Under the pieces are notes generated by a model. The model saw only the letters and a list, made by a program, of their open reading frames with translations. It had not been told where the DNA came from and did no database searches. From assembly GCA_003131315.1 (NCBI GenBank), contig PKUV01000182.1, positions 1-35,516 of the forward strand: 35,516 bases of DNA, written 5' to 3'. Each line of letters begins with the position of its first letter. Position 1 is the stretch's first letter. The stretch is from Acidobacteriaceae bacterium (lineage in GTDB: Bacteria > Acidobacteriota > Terriglobia > Terriglobales > Acidobacteriaceae). This document shows positions 16,994 through 25,515 of this stretch, in pieces. A program made the position numbers and the translations under genes.

Positions 16994-19357
16994 ATGCCGG
17001 ATTATGCATGGCCTGATGCTCAACACCGGACGTTGATCGGCACGCGCGTCAGTCGCGTCGATTCTCCCGTCAAGGTTGCAGGGCAGGCGAAGTACACCTA
17101 CGATGTCCACCGTCCTGGCATGCTCTACGGCAAGGTGCTGCGCTGTCCCTATGCGCACGCGAAGGTCGTAAGCATCGACACGAGTGCGGCTGAGAAGATG
17201 CCCGGAGTGAAGGCGGTTCACATCGTGCAGGGGCCGGGCACGACCATCCACTGGGCAGGAGATGAAGTTGTTGCCGTGGCTGCCGTCGACGAGCCCACGG
17301 CAGAGGACGCCATCCGCCTAATTAAGGTCGAATACCAGCAACTACAACATCTGGTTAGCGACACCGAGCCCCCCAAGGGCGGGGTGCAAGAAGAAGGCCC
17401 GCTCAGCATGGACGCTATCGATGACATGCTGGATAACCAGGTGCCCGCCGGACAGATGGTCAGCGAGATCCACCAGTACGGAATCGGAGAGAAACCCGAC
17501 GAAGCCAGGCTGAATGATTTCAAGGAGAGTGGCGCCTCAGACGCTGTGCTCGATGCCCTACGGAAAGCAGCGATTCATCCCGAAGCCGCGAGCAAGCTGC
17601 CATCGAGTTACCAGAAAGCCGCAGCGCAGACGGCGGGTGATCCTGAGAAGGCTTTTGCCGAAGCCGATGTTGTTTCCGAAGGGCTCTATGGTGTTCCGGT
17701 CATTACTCATTGCTGTCTCGAGAGTCATGGGTCGATCTCCGAGTGGACCGATCCGGATCACCTGTTCACTCACATTTCCACGCAGAATGTCTCCGGCATT
17801 CCGGGCCAGATGGCAGAACCGTTGAAAATTCCGGCCACCAACATTCGGGTTCACCAGGACCACATTGGGGGAGGCTTCGGCAGCAAGTTCTCCCCTGATC
17901 GTTGGGGAATCTTTACCGCCGAAATCTCCAAGAAGGCTGGCGGCAAGCCGGTCCGCATCATGCTGGAGCGCGACGCGGAACTCGAAGTTGCAGGAGCTCG
18001 GCCTTCGGCTTACGCCCGTGTGAAAGTGGGCGCAAGAAAGGACGGTACTCTGGTTGCGTGGCAGTCCAACTCCTGGGGCACAGGCGGTCCCGGAGGCGGC
18101 GGCATGCCTCCCATTCCTTACGTCTTCAGTATTCCGAACCAACGACAGGAACACATCGCGATCCGCAACAACATCGGTCCCGCACGCGCCTGGCGTGCAC
18201 CCAACCATCCGCAGGCCGCCGTCCTTACTATGTGCGCTCTGGACGATCTGGCGGCTAAGCTGAACATGGATCCGGTGGAATTCTTCGGCAAGAACCTTAC
18301 CCTGACCAAGCCGCGCGAGAATACTTACCGCGAAGAACTGGCCATCGCTTCCGAGCTGATGGACTGGAAACAGAAATGGCATCCGCGGAGGCAGATCGCG
18401 TCTGGGGACCTGGCGCGCGGTGTCGGATTGTCTTTTCATACCTGGGGAGGACGCGGCCATGCGAGTGACTGCGATCTGACCATCCATCCCGATGGATCGG
18501 TCGACATCAAGCTGGGCACCCAGGATCTGGGAACGGGAACACGTACTTGCATCCTCATTGTTGCTTCCGAAACATTAGGCATTCCCATGGATGCCATTCA
18601 GCTTCAGATCGGCGACACGACCTATCCGCCTTCCGGCGGTTCGGGGGGCTCGACTACCATCGGCGGCGTCAGTTCTTCTACACGCCGTGCGGCCACAGAT
18701 GCGCGTGACGCGCTGTTCGCCAAGGTTGCACCCGCGCTTAATACCCAGCCAGATCAGTTGGAATGCGTGAGTGGGAAGGTGAGCGTCAAGGGCGACTCCA
18801 GCCGGTCCCTCAGTTGGAAAGAAGCTTGTTCCAAGCTGGGTGTAATGCCGCTCACCGTACGCGGTAAGAATCCGGACAAGAGCAAACCTCCCGATCTGAC
18901 CAATAGCGGTGTCGGTGGCGTGCAGATGGCGGAAGTCGAAGTCGATACTGATACTGGCGTCGTCAAGGTCAAAAAGATGGTCGCCGTTCAAGACTGCGGG
19001 TTGGTCATTGACCTTAAGACCGCCGAGAGCCAATGCTATGGTGCCATGATCATGGGCATCAGCTATTCACTGTACGAAGAGAAGGTCATGGACCCGAGTA
19101 CCGGCCGAATGCTGAATGCGGATATGGGGTTCTACCGTCTTGCCGGTCTCAGCGACATTCCCGAGCTGGTCGTGCATATGATGACGGGCAAGGGTTACGA
19201 CGAACGCGGCGTGATCGGACTGGGCGAGCCTCCAGTGATCTCGCCCGGCGCAGCAATCTCTAACGCCGTTGCCAATGCGATCGGTGTGCGTGTGCCGTTC
19301 CTGCCGCTCACGCCGGACCGCGTCCTGGCGGCGCTGGAACAGAAGGCAGGTGCCTGA
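16994..19357 (+). CDS. molybdopterin-binding large subunit of xanthine-dehydrogenase/aldehyde-oxidase family enzyme
   Basis: 787 residues. It begins with the XDH a/b-hammerhead (about 15-120, RVDSPVKVAGQAKYTYDV). The Moco-binding domains follow, with GGGFGSKF and the glycine-rich PPSGGSGGSTT stretch. The active-site Glu is in GLGEPP (about Glu745). Residues about 124-213 look like an extra segment of some 90 residues between the hammerhead and the GDPEKAFAEADVV strand where most relatives have a short link. It hydroxylates aldehydes or heterocycles using water. Start is 3 bp after the Fe-S gene; the stop overlaps the next ATG by one base (TGATG), implying coupling. Substrate is unknown; sugar aldehydes would suit the surroundings. 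Confidence 0.9.
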   Translation: MPDYAWPDAQHRTLIGTRVSRVDSPVKVAGQAKYTYDVHRPGMLYGKVLRCPYAHAKVVSIDTSAAEKMPGVKAVHIVQGPGTTIHWAGDEVVAVAAVDEPTAEDAIRLIKVEYQQLQHLVSDTEPPKGGVQEEGPLSMDAIDDMLDNQVPAGQMVSEIHQYGIGEKPDEARLNDFKESGASDAVLDALRKAAIHPEAASKLPSSYQKAAAQTAGDPEKAFAEADVVSEGLYGVPVITHCCLESHGSISEWTDPDHLFTHISTQNVSGIPGQMAEPLKIPATNIRVHQDHIGGGFGSKFSPDRWGIFTAEISKKAGGKPVRIMLERDAELEVAGARPSAYARVKVGARKDGTLVAWQSNSWGTGGPGGGGMPPIPYVFSIPNQRQEHIAIRNNIGPARAWRAPNHPQAAVLTMCALDDLAAKLNMDPVEFFGKNLTLTKPRENTYREELAIASELMDWKQKWHPRRQIASGDLARGVGLSFHTWGGRGHASDCDLTIHPDGSVDIKLGTQDLGTGTRTCILIVASETLGIPMDAIQLQIGDTTYPPSGGSGGSTTIGGVSSSTRRAATDARDALFAKVAPALNTQPDQLECVSGKVSVKGDSSRSLSWKEACSKLGVMPLTVRGKNPDKSKPPDLTNSGVGGVQMAEVEVDTDTGVVKVKKMVAVQDCGLVIDLKTAESQCYGAMIMGISYSLYEEKVMDPSTGRMLNADMGFYRLAGLSDIPELVVHMMTGKGYDERGVIGLGEPPVISPGAAISNAVANAIGVRVPFLPLTPDRVLAALEQKAGA

Positions 19358-20346
19358 TGCGACCTTTTGAATATGTCAGCCCAAATACCCGAAGCCAAGC
19401 CATCAGTCTGCTGGGCGCAAGCCGGGGCAATGCCGAAATCCTCGCGGGCGGGACCGATCTGCTCACGCTGATGAAAGATGATGTGGTCGCGCCAAAACGG
19501 TTGATCAATATTAAGGGAATCAACGATCTCCACGGGGTTTCCTCCAACGCACAAGGATTTCACATCGGTGCGTTGACTACTCTTGGCGATCTAGCCGATG
19601 ACGCCACAGTAAGACAAAATTACCCGGCGCTGGCTGAGGCTCTGGCCGAAGCCGCGAGCCCGCAAATTCGCAACCTGGCCACGCTTGGAGGTAATCTGTG
19701 CCAGCGTCCGCGCTGCTGGTACTTCCGCAACGGATTTGGCCTTTTGCCGAAAAACGAGACTGGCAAGGAACTGGTCGCAGAAGGCGAGAACCGCTACCAT
19801 GCCATTCTCGGGAATGAGGGCCCTGCCAAGTTTGTCAGCCCGTCCACCCTTGTTCCCATTCTGGTCGCCTATGGTGCGAAGATCCGGCTGGAAGGGCCGA
19901 AAGGGAAACGCGAGCTTCCGCTGGAAAAGTTCTTCGTTATTCCGAAGAATGAAGGCGAACGCGAACATGATCTGCGACCGAACGAGATCGTCACCGAAGT
20001 GGTGATCCCGCCTGCGTCGGACGTAAGAGCCGCACACTACGAAATCCGCCAGAAGGAGATATTCGACTGGCCGCTTGCAGTTGCTGGCGTTGCATTGAAG
20101 ATGCGCGGCTCCAACGTTCAATCGGCCCGTATCGTGATGGGATATGTTGCGCCCGTGCCCTGGCCTTCGCCAGAAGCGGAGCAGGCCTTGGTGGGGCAGC
20201 CTATTAACAAGGATACGGCGCAGAGAGCGGCCGAGGCCGCCCTGACGAACGCTAAGCCGCTCAGCCATAATGCCTACAAAGTCCAACTCGCGCGTGTGGC
20301 GCTGAGGCGCGCGATCTTGAAGGCCGCATCGGGAGGTGTCTCATGA
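19357..20346 (+). CDS. FAD-binding subunit of xanthine-dehydrogenase/aldehyde-oxidase family enzyme
   Basis: 329 residues. An N-terminal FAD-binding domain (ILAGGTDLLTLMK near 28-40 and ATLGGNLCQRPRCWYFR about 108-124) and a C-terminal CO-dehydrogenase flavoprotein-type domain (from about 215) are clear. PaoB-like and 4-hydroxybenzoyl-CoA-reductase-like relatives carry a [4Fe-4S] loop here with four Cys. This protein keeps only Cys114 and Cys120; the later positions are replaced in GFGLLPKNETGKELV and GNEGPAKFV. The extra cluster is therefore probably absent. It starts on the last base of the large-subunit stop and its own stop overlaps the next small gene (ATGA). It receives electrons from the Fe-S subunit. 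Confidence 0.9.
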   Translation: MRPFEYVSPNTRSQAISLLGASRGNAEILAGGTDLLTLMKDDVVAPKRLINIKGINDLHGVSSNAQGFHIGALTTLGDLADDATVRQNYPALAEALAEAASPQIRNLATLGGNLCQRPRCWYFRNGFGLLPKNETGKELVAEGENRYHAILGNEGPAKFVSPSTLVPILVAYGAKIRLEGPKGKRELPLEKFFVIPKNEGEREHDLRPNEIVTEVVIPPASDVRAAHYEIRQKEIFDWPLAVAGVALKMRGSNVQSARIVMGYVAPVPWPSPEAEQALVGQPINKDTAQRAAEAALTNAKPLSHNAYKVQLARVALRRAILKAASGGVS

Positions 20347-20576
20347 TTCTGGAATCGGATCGCTTCAACACCCATCATCCGAACCTGTGCCCGGCGCTGC
20401 GCTGGAAAGGCCAGTTCATTCTCGCCGAACCCGATACCAGCGTGCCGCCTTGCAACGATGGCCTGTTCTGGTGCATCCATACTCAGACGTGCATCGGTCC
20501 AGATGGCGCGTTGGCAGAACCCGGAAACTGCAATTCGAGAAGCCGGGCCTGTCATGGGACGGGGAAGTGCGGCTAA
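20343..20576 (+). CDS. cysteine-rich small protein, translationally coupled to the FAD subunit
   Basis: 77 residues with seven Cys (16, 37, 44, 50, 63, 70, 76) and the motif FWCIHTQTCIGPDG. Its ATG overlaps the stop of the FAD-subunit gene (ATGA), a classic coupling arrangement, and this supports it as real despite its size. No signal peptide or membrane segment is seen. The Cys spacing suggests metal binding or disulfides. It could be an assembly factor, electron carrier or regulator of the molybdenum enzyme. No named family is recognised with certainty. Confidence 0.62.
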   Translation: MILESDRFNTHHPNLCPALRWKGQFILAEPDTSVPPCNDGLFWCIHTQTCIGPDGALAEPGNCNSRSRACHGTGKCG

Positions 20577-20605
20577 CCCCGATCAACACAAGAGAGGCCA
20601 TAAAT

Positions 20606-21271
20606 ATGCGCAGGATTGCTACACCATCAATTGCGATCGGGTTCATCTTCATGTTCTCGCTGGCCTGCGCCGCCCAGAATGGCAAGGTAGAGACTGTCGG
20701 GCCATTGACCGATAGTGCGGTTTCTGAAGGTGTGCGGCAGACACTCGACTCAAAGGGATATCGCCTGACGCTCGATGGCGGGACGCCCACCTGTGAGCTG
20801 TGGGTGCGCAAGAGCGTCCCCGCACAAACGAAAAAGGATGAGGGTGTCACGTATCCGCAGCTTGCTGAGTCCGTGCTGGTCGGGGTCGTGCATTTTCCGC
20901 AAGCCGCGGCCGATTTTCGGGGGCAGAGAGTTCCCGCGGGTTTCTACACGCTCCGCTACGGATTGATGCCCAACGACGGCAATCACCTTGGGGCGGCTCC
21001 CAACCGGGATTTTCTCCTTCTCATCCCGGCGGCGTCTGATGCTAATCCCAAGGCCACTTTCAAGTTTCAGGAATTGATGGCTTTGAGTAAAAGCGCTACG
21101 GGGACGAAACATCCCAGTCCACTGAGTTTAGTTCAGGCGGATAGCGGGATAACCGCACCTTCAGTTTCCAAGGACGATCAGGACCACTGGATTTTTTCTG
21201 CCAGCATGAAACTCGCCTCAGGCGAGGAACTGCCCTTTGCGCTCGTGGTAAAGGGGACAACACAACAGTAG
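20606..21271 (+). CDS. uncharacterised secreted protein following the molybdenum hydroxylase genes
   Basis: 221 residues from an ATG preceded by AGAGAGG. A signal peptide (about 1-23, ending ACAA) points to the periplasm. The core has a beta-rich look: LTDSAVSEGVRQTLDSKGY, then VGVVHFPQAAADFRGQRVP and AGFYTLRYGLMPNDGNH. The pattern 'vpaGfYtLr' resembles DUF2911-type domains of Bacteroidota and Acidobacteriota, but the match is weak. The frame remains open upstream over the small Cys-rich gene, but that part gives no export signal. It is the last gene of the plus-strand group and may be cotranscribed with the oxidase. Function unknown. Confidence 0.72.
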   Translation: MRRIATPSIAIGFIFMFSLACAAQNGKVETVGPLTDSAVSEGVRQTLDSKGYRLTLDGGTPTCELWVRKSVPAQTKKDEGVTYPQLAESVLVGVVHFPQAAADFRGQRVPAGFYTLRYGLMPNDGNHLGAAPNRDFLLLIPAASDANPKATFKFQELMALSKSATGTKHPSPLSLVQADSGITAPSVSKDDQDHWIFSASMKLASGEELPFALVVKGTTQQ

Positions 21272-21320
21272 ATCGGCGGACTTTGAGTTATCGGCCAATC
21301 CCTTGAAGTACGACTTTAGA

Positions 21321-21355
21321 AGTATGATTTTGGCTGCGCAATGTGAAATCATACT
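21321..21355. repeat. 10-bp perfect inverted repeat in convergent intergenic region
   Basis: AGTATGATTT (21321-21330) and AAATCATACT (21346-21355) enclose a 15-nt spacer. An alternative stem, GGCTG (21332-21336) with CAGCC (21356-21360), competes with it. There is no T run. It lies 50 bp past the plus-strand stop. Confidence 0.5.
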
Positions 21356-21455
21356 CAGCCGTGTGCGGATTTAGGGGGGCAGGTCAGTACATTGCGGAAA
21401 TCTCACTCCGTAACAATACGCAGGTCAGCGGTGTAGGGCGAGGATAGCCAGCGAT

Positions 21456-21481
21456 TCCCTTCACGGCGCGAGCGTGAGGGA
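21456..21481 (+). terminator. hairpin followed by T-rich tract between convergent transcripts
   Basis: TCCCTTCACG (21456-21465) pairs with CGTGAGGGA (21473-21481), leaving one bulged T, and TTTGCCATTTTTG follows. Located between the plus-strand oxidase group and the minus-strand nine-gene array, it likely ends the plus-strand transcript. Confidence 0.5.
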
Positions 21482-21512
21482 TTTGCCATTTTTGTCAGAC
21501 GCTTTTACTCTC

Positions 21513-22409
21513 TTAGTGTTCTGCGCCTTTTTGCACCATACCCGGATACCACGACCGCACGGCAAGAATACGTGATTTGACGTTGGGAGCACTGTAATAT
21601 CCAACGGTGGCGTTGAGCCGAAAGAAGTAGGCATCCCCGGCTTTGGCAGGATGCCGTCCGGCGATTCCGTCCATTCCTCCGCCTGCCACCATTACTCCGT
21701 GGCCGCTCAAAACCAGGTAAATCTCCTCTTCGCGCTCGTGATGGTGGGGAAAGTTAGTGCCACTCGGCTCGATTTCCATTAGAAAAAGGCTGGTCAAAAC
21801 ATGGCCAGCTGCGAGCCGGTCACGCTTACTGTCGAGATCTCCCATAAGCAGCCGGAAGCGAGCCGAGGATGGGTGGCCACTCACAATGGCCGTCGGCACA
21901 TCTTCTATGTTTGCCTTTAAGGGCTGCGGCGGTGGTTGAGATTGCTCAAATCCATTGGTGTGAAAACCCATAACAACCACAGTCAGCGGCAGGTCAGACC
22001 TATTACTTAACACATTTGGAATTGTCGCCGGGATATACAGGTAGTCTTCCTTCTTAAGCGGCACGATTTCATTTGCGTACTTCACCGAGCCGCTACCTTC
22101 GAGGACAACGTACACCTGATCTTCGTCTGAATATTGAACTGTAGCGCAGACCCCATTGGGATCAATTACCACTTCACCATATCGGGCAACGCCGACAACG
22201 ACGGATGTATCCCAGTCTCCCTGCCCGAACAAAGGCTTGTAGTGGCAAGTTGACGTTGTAAGATCGGACCTTTTTCCGCCAACTGCGGAAGTGTTGCGAT
22301 AGAGAAAGGTAGGATCGATCGTGCGCTGGTCCGCATGAAGCAGGGGTGCGCAGAAAGCGCCTACCAGCAACGCGATTACTATGACGGCATTCCGTTTGGT
22401 GAGATCCAT
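21513..22409 (-). CDS. secreted bicupin protein
   Basis: 298 residues with a signal peptide (about 1-26). Two cupin domains are visible. The first (about 80-145, SDEDQVYVVLEGSGSV) lacks the usual His ligands. The second (about 205-290) has PHHHEREEEIYLVLSGHG with His222-224 and Glu228/229, so only the C-terminal site should hold a metal. Cupins include isomerases, dioxygenases and sugar-binding proteins. It ends the nine-gene minus array, 61 bp after the first SelA-like gene, with AGAGG upstream. Export with sugar-oxidising partners suggests a role as isomerase or epimerase on sugar acids, but no reaction can be named. Confidence 0.83.
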   Translation of the reverse strand: MDLTKRNAVIVIALLVGAFCAPLLHADQRTIDPTFLYRNTSAVGGKRSDLTTSTCHYKPLFGQGDWDTSVVVGVARYGEVVIDPNGVCATVQYSDEDQVYVVLEGSGSVKYANEIVPLKKEDYLYIPATIPNVLSNRSDLPLTVVVMGFHTNGFEQSQPPPQPLKANIEDVPTAIVSGHPSSARFRLLMGDLDSKRDRLAAGHVLTSLFLMEIEPSGTNFPHHHEREEEIYLVLSGHGVMVAGGGMDGIAGRHPAKAGDAYFFRLNATVGYYSAPNVKSRILAVRSWYPGMVQKGAEH

Positions 22410-22470
22410 GAGTTATTACCTCTGGCGTATCGCGATTAAAGAATACCCTTCTATAGTTAGAGGAACCCGC

Positions 22471-23772
22471 TCACACCGATTGTTTGCGCGCATTGGCAAG
22501 AATCTGGCGTAGACGATTACCAACTGTGAGATCTTCCCCGACCCGTAAGGTCATGGAGACAATTTGCAACTGATTAGGAGGGGCTTCCTGTTTTCTTTTA
22601 GGGTCATCGCCTTCGCGGACAACCGGAACCAGGCTTGGGTTACTATTCGTCAGCACCTCAATACGAGGATCGCCTTCCCGCAGACGCTGGTCACATTCGG
22701 CTACTTTCATGCCAAAGCGCTTCTCATCCCACATCACTGTCAAGGTGGGATAACTGTTACCCTCTTCAGGGATCTCGATAGAGGTCGTAACTCCCGGCAC
22801 TGTTTGAACTAACTTCTCGATGCGTTCGACCCGGCTTCTCCACTCTTTGTTTAATGCCCCGAGATCCGCATGCGACCAATACTCAATTGCCGCAAGTATA
22901 CCGATAATTTCTTCTTTGCCTACTTTCATCGCCCGGCATACGGCGCCTTCCCACGGATTGCTATTTGCCAGAGCCGCATCGATGAGATATTTTCGGCCTA
23001 ACAGTATTCCGGAACATTGCGGGCCACGCAGACCTTTTCCACCGCTGAAACAATAAAGGTCGACACCCATTTTTGCGTAGCGTGTGAGATTCTCAAACGG
23101 AGGAATGCCCGCTGCATCGTCCAGTAGCATGGGGACCTCCGCCTTGCGCGTGATCTTCAGCGCTTGCACAAGACGGTCGTCTCGCCAAGTTGTGTAGACC
23201 ATTGCTGTCTGCGCATTAATGGCCGACTGCATATCCTCCACTCCATGGGCGAGCACCAATTTGCCTCCGGCGAGCCGGATCGCGTTATCGAACGCACTCC
23301 GGCCTCCCAACATAACGACTTCATGTTTCAAGCCGGTGGTGTCGGGCAATTGCCAGATATTGTTTGGATCGGACCCGGCGATGCAGGCCGCAGTCGCTAC
23401 AGCCATCGCGCCCGCCGACCCAGATGTGACCATTCCAGATTCGGCTCCAGAAAGCTCCGCAAGCCGCTTCCCTACTGCGCGTTGCAGTTCGAACATGTCG
23501 ACAAAATGCTGGGATGCATCCTCTACGGCTTGCCGCACCTCCGGTAGTTCAAGTGAGCCGCTCAGATAGGTCCACGTCCCTCGCGCATTAATAAATGGCC
23601 GAACCCCAAGACGGGTATAAACATGCGCGGACGCAAATCTTCGTGTAGTGGCAGCGACCGTGCTCGCAAGACTGCGAGAGCCAATAGTGACAAACAGCGG
23701 GGCAGCCGAAAGGAACTTGATAAAAGACCGCCGGTCATTCCCGTTATTCTGAAACCTATGTCCACGCAACAT
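22471..23772 (-). CDS. Tat-exported SelA-like PLP-dependent enzyme (glucosaminate ammonia-lyase-like), copy 1
   Basis: 433 residues from the ATG at 23772, chosen for the AAGGAG just upstream. An N-terminal twin-arginine signal, DRRSFIKFLSAAP (Arg14-Arg15), precedes a fold-type I PLP domain: RLGVRPFINARGTWTYLSG, ESGMVTSGSAGAMA, LLDDAAGIPP (Asp218 or Asp219 as pyridine-N partner) and FSGGKGLRGPQ (Lys246, PLP lysine). This SelA-like family includes DgaE, a D-glucosaminate-6-phosphate ammonia-lyase, and has no selenium role here. Tat export suits a cofactor enzyme that must fold with PLP in the cytosol. It is about 60% identical by eye to the copy at 27004-28284. Its neighbours are a PQQ dehydrogenase and a bicupin. 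Elimination of ammonia from an amino sugar acid is inference. Confidence 0.82.
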   Translation of the reverse strand: MLRGHRFQNNGNDRRSFIKFLSAAPLFVTIGSRSLASTVAATTRRFASAHVYTRLGVRPFINARGTWTYLSGSLELPEVRQAVEDASQHFVDMFELQRAVGKRLAELSGAESGMVTSGSAGAMAVATAACIAGSDPNNIWQLPDTTGLKHEVVMLGGRSAFDNAIRLAGGKLVLAHGVEDMQSAINAQTAMVYTTWRDDRLVQALKITRKAEVPMLLDDAAGIPPFENLTRYAKMGVDLYCFSGGKGLRGPQCSGILLGRKYLIDAALANSNPWEGAVCRAMKVGKEEIIGILAAIEYWSHADLGALNKEWRSRVERIEKLVQTVPGVTTSIEIPEEGNSYPTLTVMWDEKRFGMKVAECDQRLREGDPRIEVLTNSNPSLVPVVREGDDPKRKQEAPPNQLQIVSMTLRVGEDLTVGNRLRQILANARKQSV

Positions 23773-23872
23773 TGCGCTCCTTTTCTGAACTAGGGAAACA
23801 AATGTCTGCGATTTCGTGTATCGATTGCTGCTACGTTCGACCCAAAGCAAGCCGTTCCCTACAACCGGATAA

Positions 23873-25510
23873 TCAAGGCAACGCAAAACTAAACAAATCA
23901 TCTCCCGATGCAATGGCGACATATTGTTTACCGCCAGCTGAATAACTCATCGGAGATGCATGCAAGATCTGACCCGTATTAAAGTGCCATAAGGGTTTTC
24001 CGGTCTTAGCGTCGACTGCCTCAAAGCACTCTGCATCATCGGCAAAAAACACCAAACCTGAGGCAGTTGTCATGACGCCGCCCCAAGAATGAGAATTTCC
24101 CTCTTGTGGATAACGCCATGCAAAACTATTCTTCTCGAGGTCAAAGGCAAGAAGAACCTTCTTGCCCCTATTTTTGGGATCATGAGTGGTTCCAGTCGAG
24201 TAATAGTTGCTGCCTTCCGCAAAGTCCCCTGGTTTTCTAAAGTATGCTGCGCAATTATCAGATGCTAGAAAATAGAATAGATGTGTGAACTCGCTGTAAG
24301 AGGGAGAGAACCAGTTGGTAGCTCCTTCATCACCCGGACAAATTAGTGTGCCATTGGTAGTTGGCTGTAAGTCCGAGACTATTGGTCGGCCGTTGGCGCC
24401 AATCCCATTCGCCCAATTTATTTTCTCAGAAAACTGGGTCGCTGACAGGAACTTGCCATTGGTACGATCAAAAGTATAGATGAACCCATTGCGATTTGCC
24501 TCGACTAGAAGTTGTTGCAGCTTTCCCTTGTAAACTCTATCAATCAGAACAGCTGTTTCAACGCTGTCGTAGTCATATAGATCATGTGGGGTAAACTGGA
24601 AATACCATTTTAATTTTCCCGTATCCGCATCGATTGCCAGTAAACTCGCGGTGTAAAGGTCGTCTCCGGGGCGAACGCTGCCATCGTAATCTGGAGCAGC
24701 ATTGCCCGTACCCCAGTAGACAGTATTTAATTGAGGGTCATAGGTTCCCGGCATCCATGTTGTACCACCCCCATGCAGGTACGCATCTCCCGGCCAGCTT
24801 TCGGAGCCGAATTCTCCAGGACCTGGAATGGTCCAGAGGCGCCATACTAACTTTCCAGTACCAGCGTCGTACGCTGCAACAAAACCGCGCACTCCCGAAT
24901 CGCCGCCAGAAGTTCCCACCAACACTTTGTCCTTAACGACCAACGGAGCGCTTGTAGCTCCATAATTCTTGTTCCAGTCAGCATAGGCGACATCCCAGAG
25001 TAAGTGCCCGGATCGGGCATCGAGACACAACAGGTGGGCATTATCCGTTTCCATATATAAGCGCGTCCCTAATAAAGCGACGCCACGGCTTATATGACCG
25101 GCAGCATCATCGACAAGGCCACTGGACACAGGGCGCGAATAATGCCACAGCATGCGCCCATTTATTGAATTTAGAGCGTACGCATCGTTGGAGGCGGTGA
25201 TGTACATCACACCATTCACTACTACAGGGGTAACCTCAAGCGTGCCAGCATTTTTACTATGGAATACCCATTGCGCACGAAGTTGCCCAACATTTCCAGG
25301 GGTTATTTGCGTAAGGCTACTATAGCGTCTTCCTGTGTAATCGCCATTATAAGAAGGCCAATTCTGCTCAATCGTGTGGGAAAGCAACTGCGCTGGTTGC
25401 ACATCCACGGCCGCTGTTATTGTTTGACTCCTGCTCTGGCCGACTGAACCGAACAACAACACACAACCGCAAATTGCTACATTCCATATGCTTCGTATAT
25501 TCACGATCAT
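23873..25510 (-). CDS. periplasmic PQQ-dependent dehydrogenase (quinoprotein)
   Basis: 545 residues. A signal peptide (1-29) is followed by an eight-bladed propeller with tryptophan-docking repeats. Cofactor and active-site motifs: SGGDSGVRGF with Asp204 where methanol dehydrogenase has its metal-binding Glu, WGTGNAAPD (Asn270), and TPHDLYDYDS with Asp313 (catalytic base position) and Asp315. It has no fused haem domain, so electrons probably go to the di-haem cytochrome encoded at 30640-31521. GGAGG lies 12 nt before the ATG inside the previous gene's end, with 5 bp between genes. It would oxidise alcohols or aldoses in the periplasm; given the neighbours, an aldose or amino sugar to its lactone is likely, but that is inferred. 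Confidence 0.9.
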   Translation of the reverse strand: MIVNIRSIWNVAICGCVLLFGSVGQSRSQTITAAVDVQPAQLLSHTIEQNWPSYNGDYTGRRYSSLTQITPGNVGQLRAQWVFHSKNAGTLEVTPVVVNGVMYITASNDAYALNSINGRMLWHYSRPVSSGLVDDAAGHISRGVALLGTRLYMETDNAHLLCLDARSGHLLWDVAYADWNKNYGATSAPLVVKDKVLVGTSGGDSGVRGFVAAYDAGTGKLVWRLWTIPGPGEFGSESWPGDAYLHGGGTTWMPGTYDPQLNTVYWGTGNAAPDYDGSVRPGDDLYTASLLAIDADTGKLKWYFQFTPHDLYDYDSVETAVLIDRVYKGKLQQLLVEANRNGFIYTFDRTNGKFLSATQFSEKINWANGIGANGRPIVSDLQPTTNGTLICPGDEGATNWFSPSYSEFTHLFYFLASDNCAAYFRKPGDFAEGSNYYSTGTTHDPKNRGKKVLLAFDLEKNSFAWRYPQEGNSHSWGGVMTTASGLVFFADDAECFEAVDAKTGKPLWHFNTGQILHASPMSYSAGGKQYVAIASGDDLFSFALP

Positions 25511-25515
25511 TACAA

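Noticed and set aside
17558-18487. Long minus-strand open frame inside the molybdenum subunit gene
   Set aside because: It is antisense to conserved Moco-binding domains and has no features of its own.
23799-23870. TAGGGAA/TTCCCTA inverted repeat in the gap before SelA-like copy 1
   Set aside because: Arms are only 7 bp with a very long loop; not distinguishable from chance.
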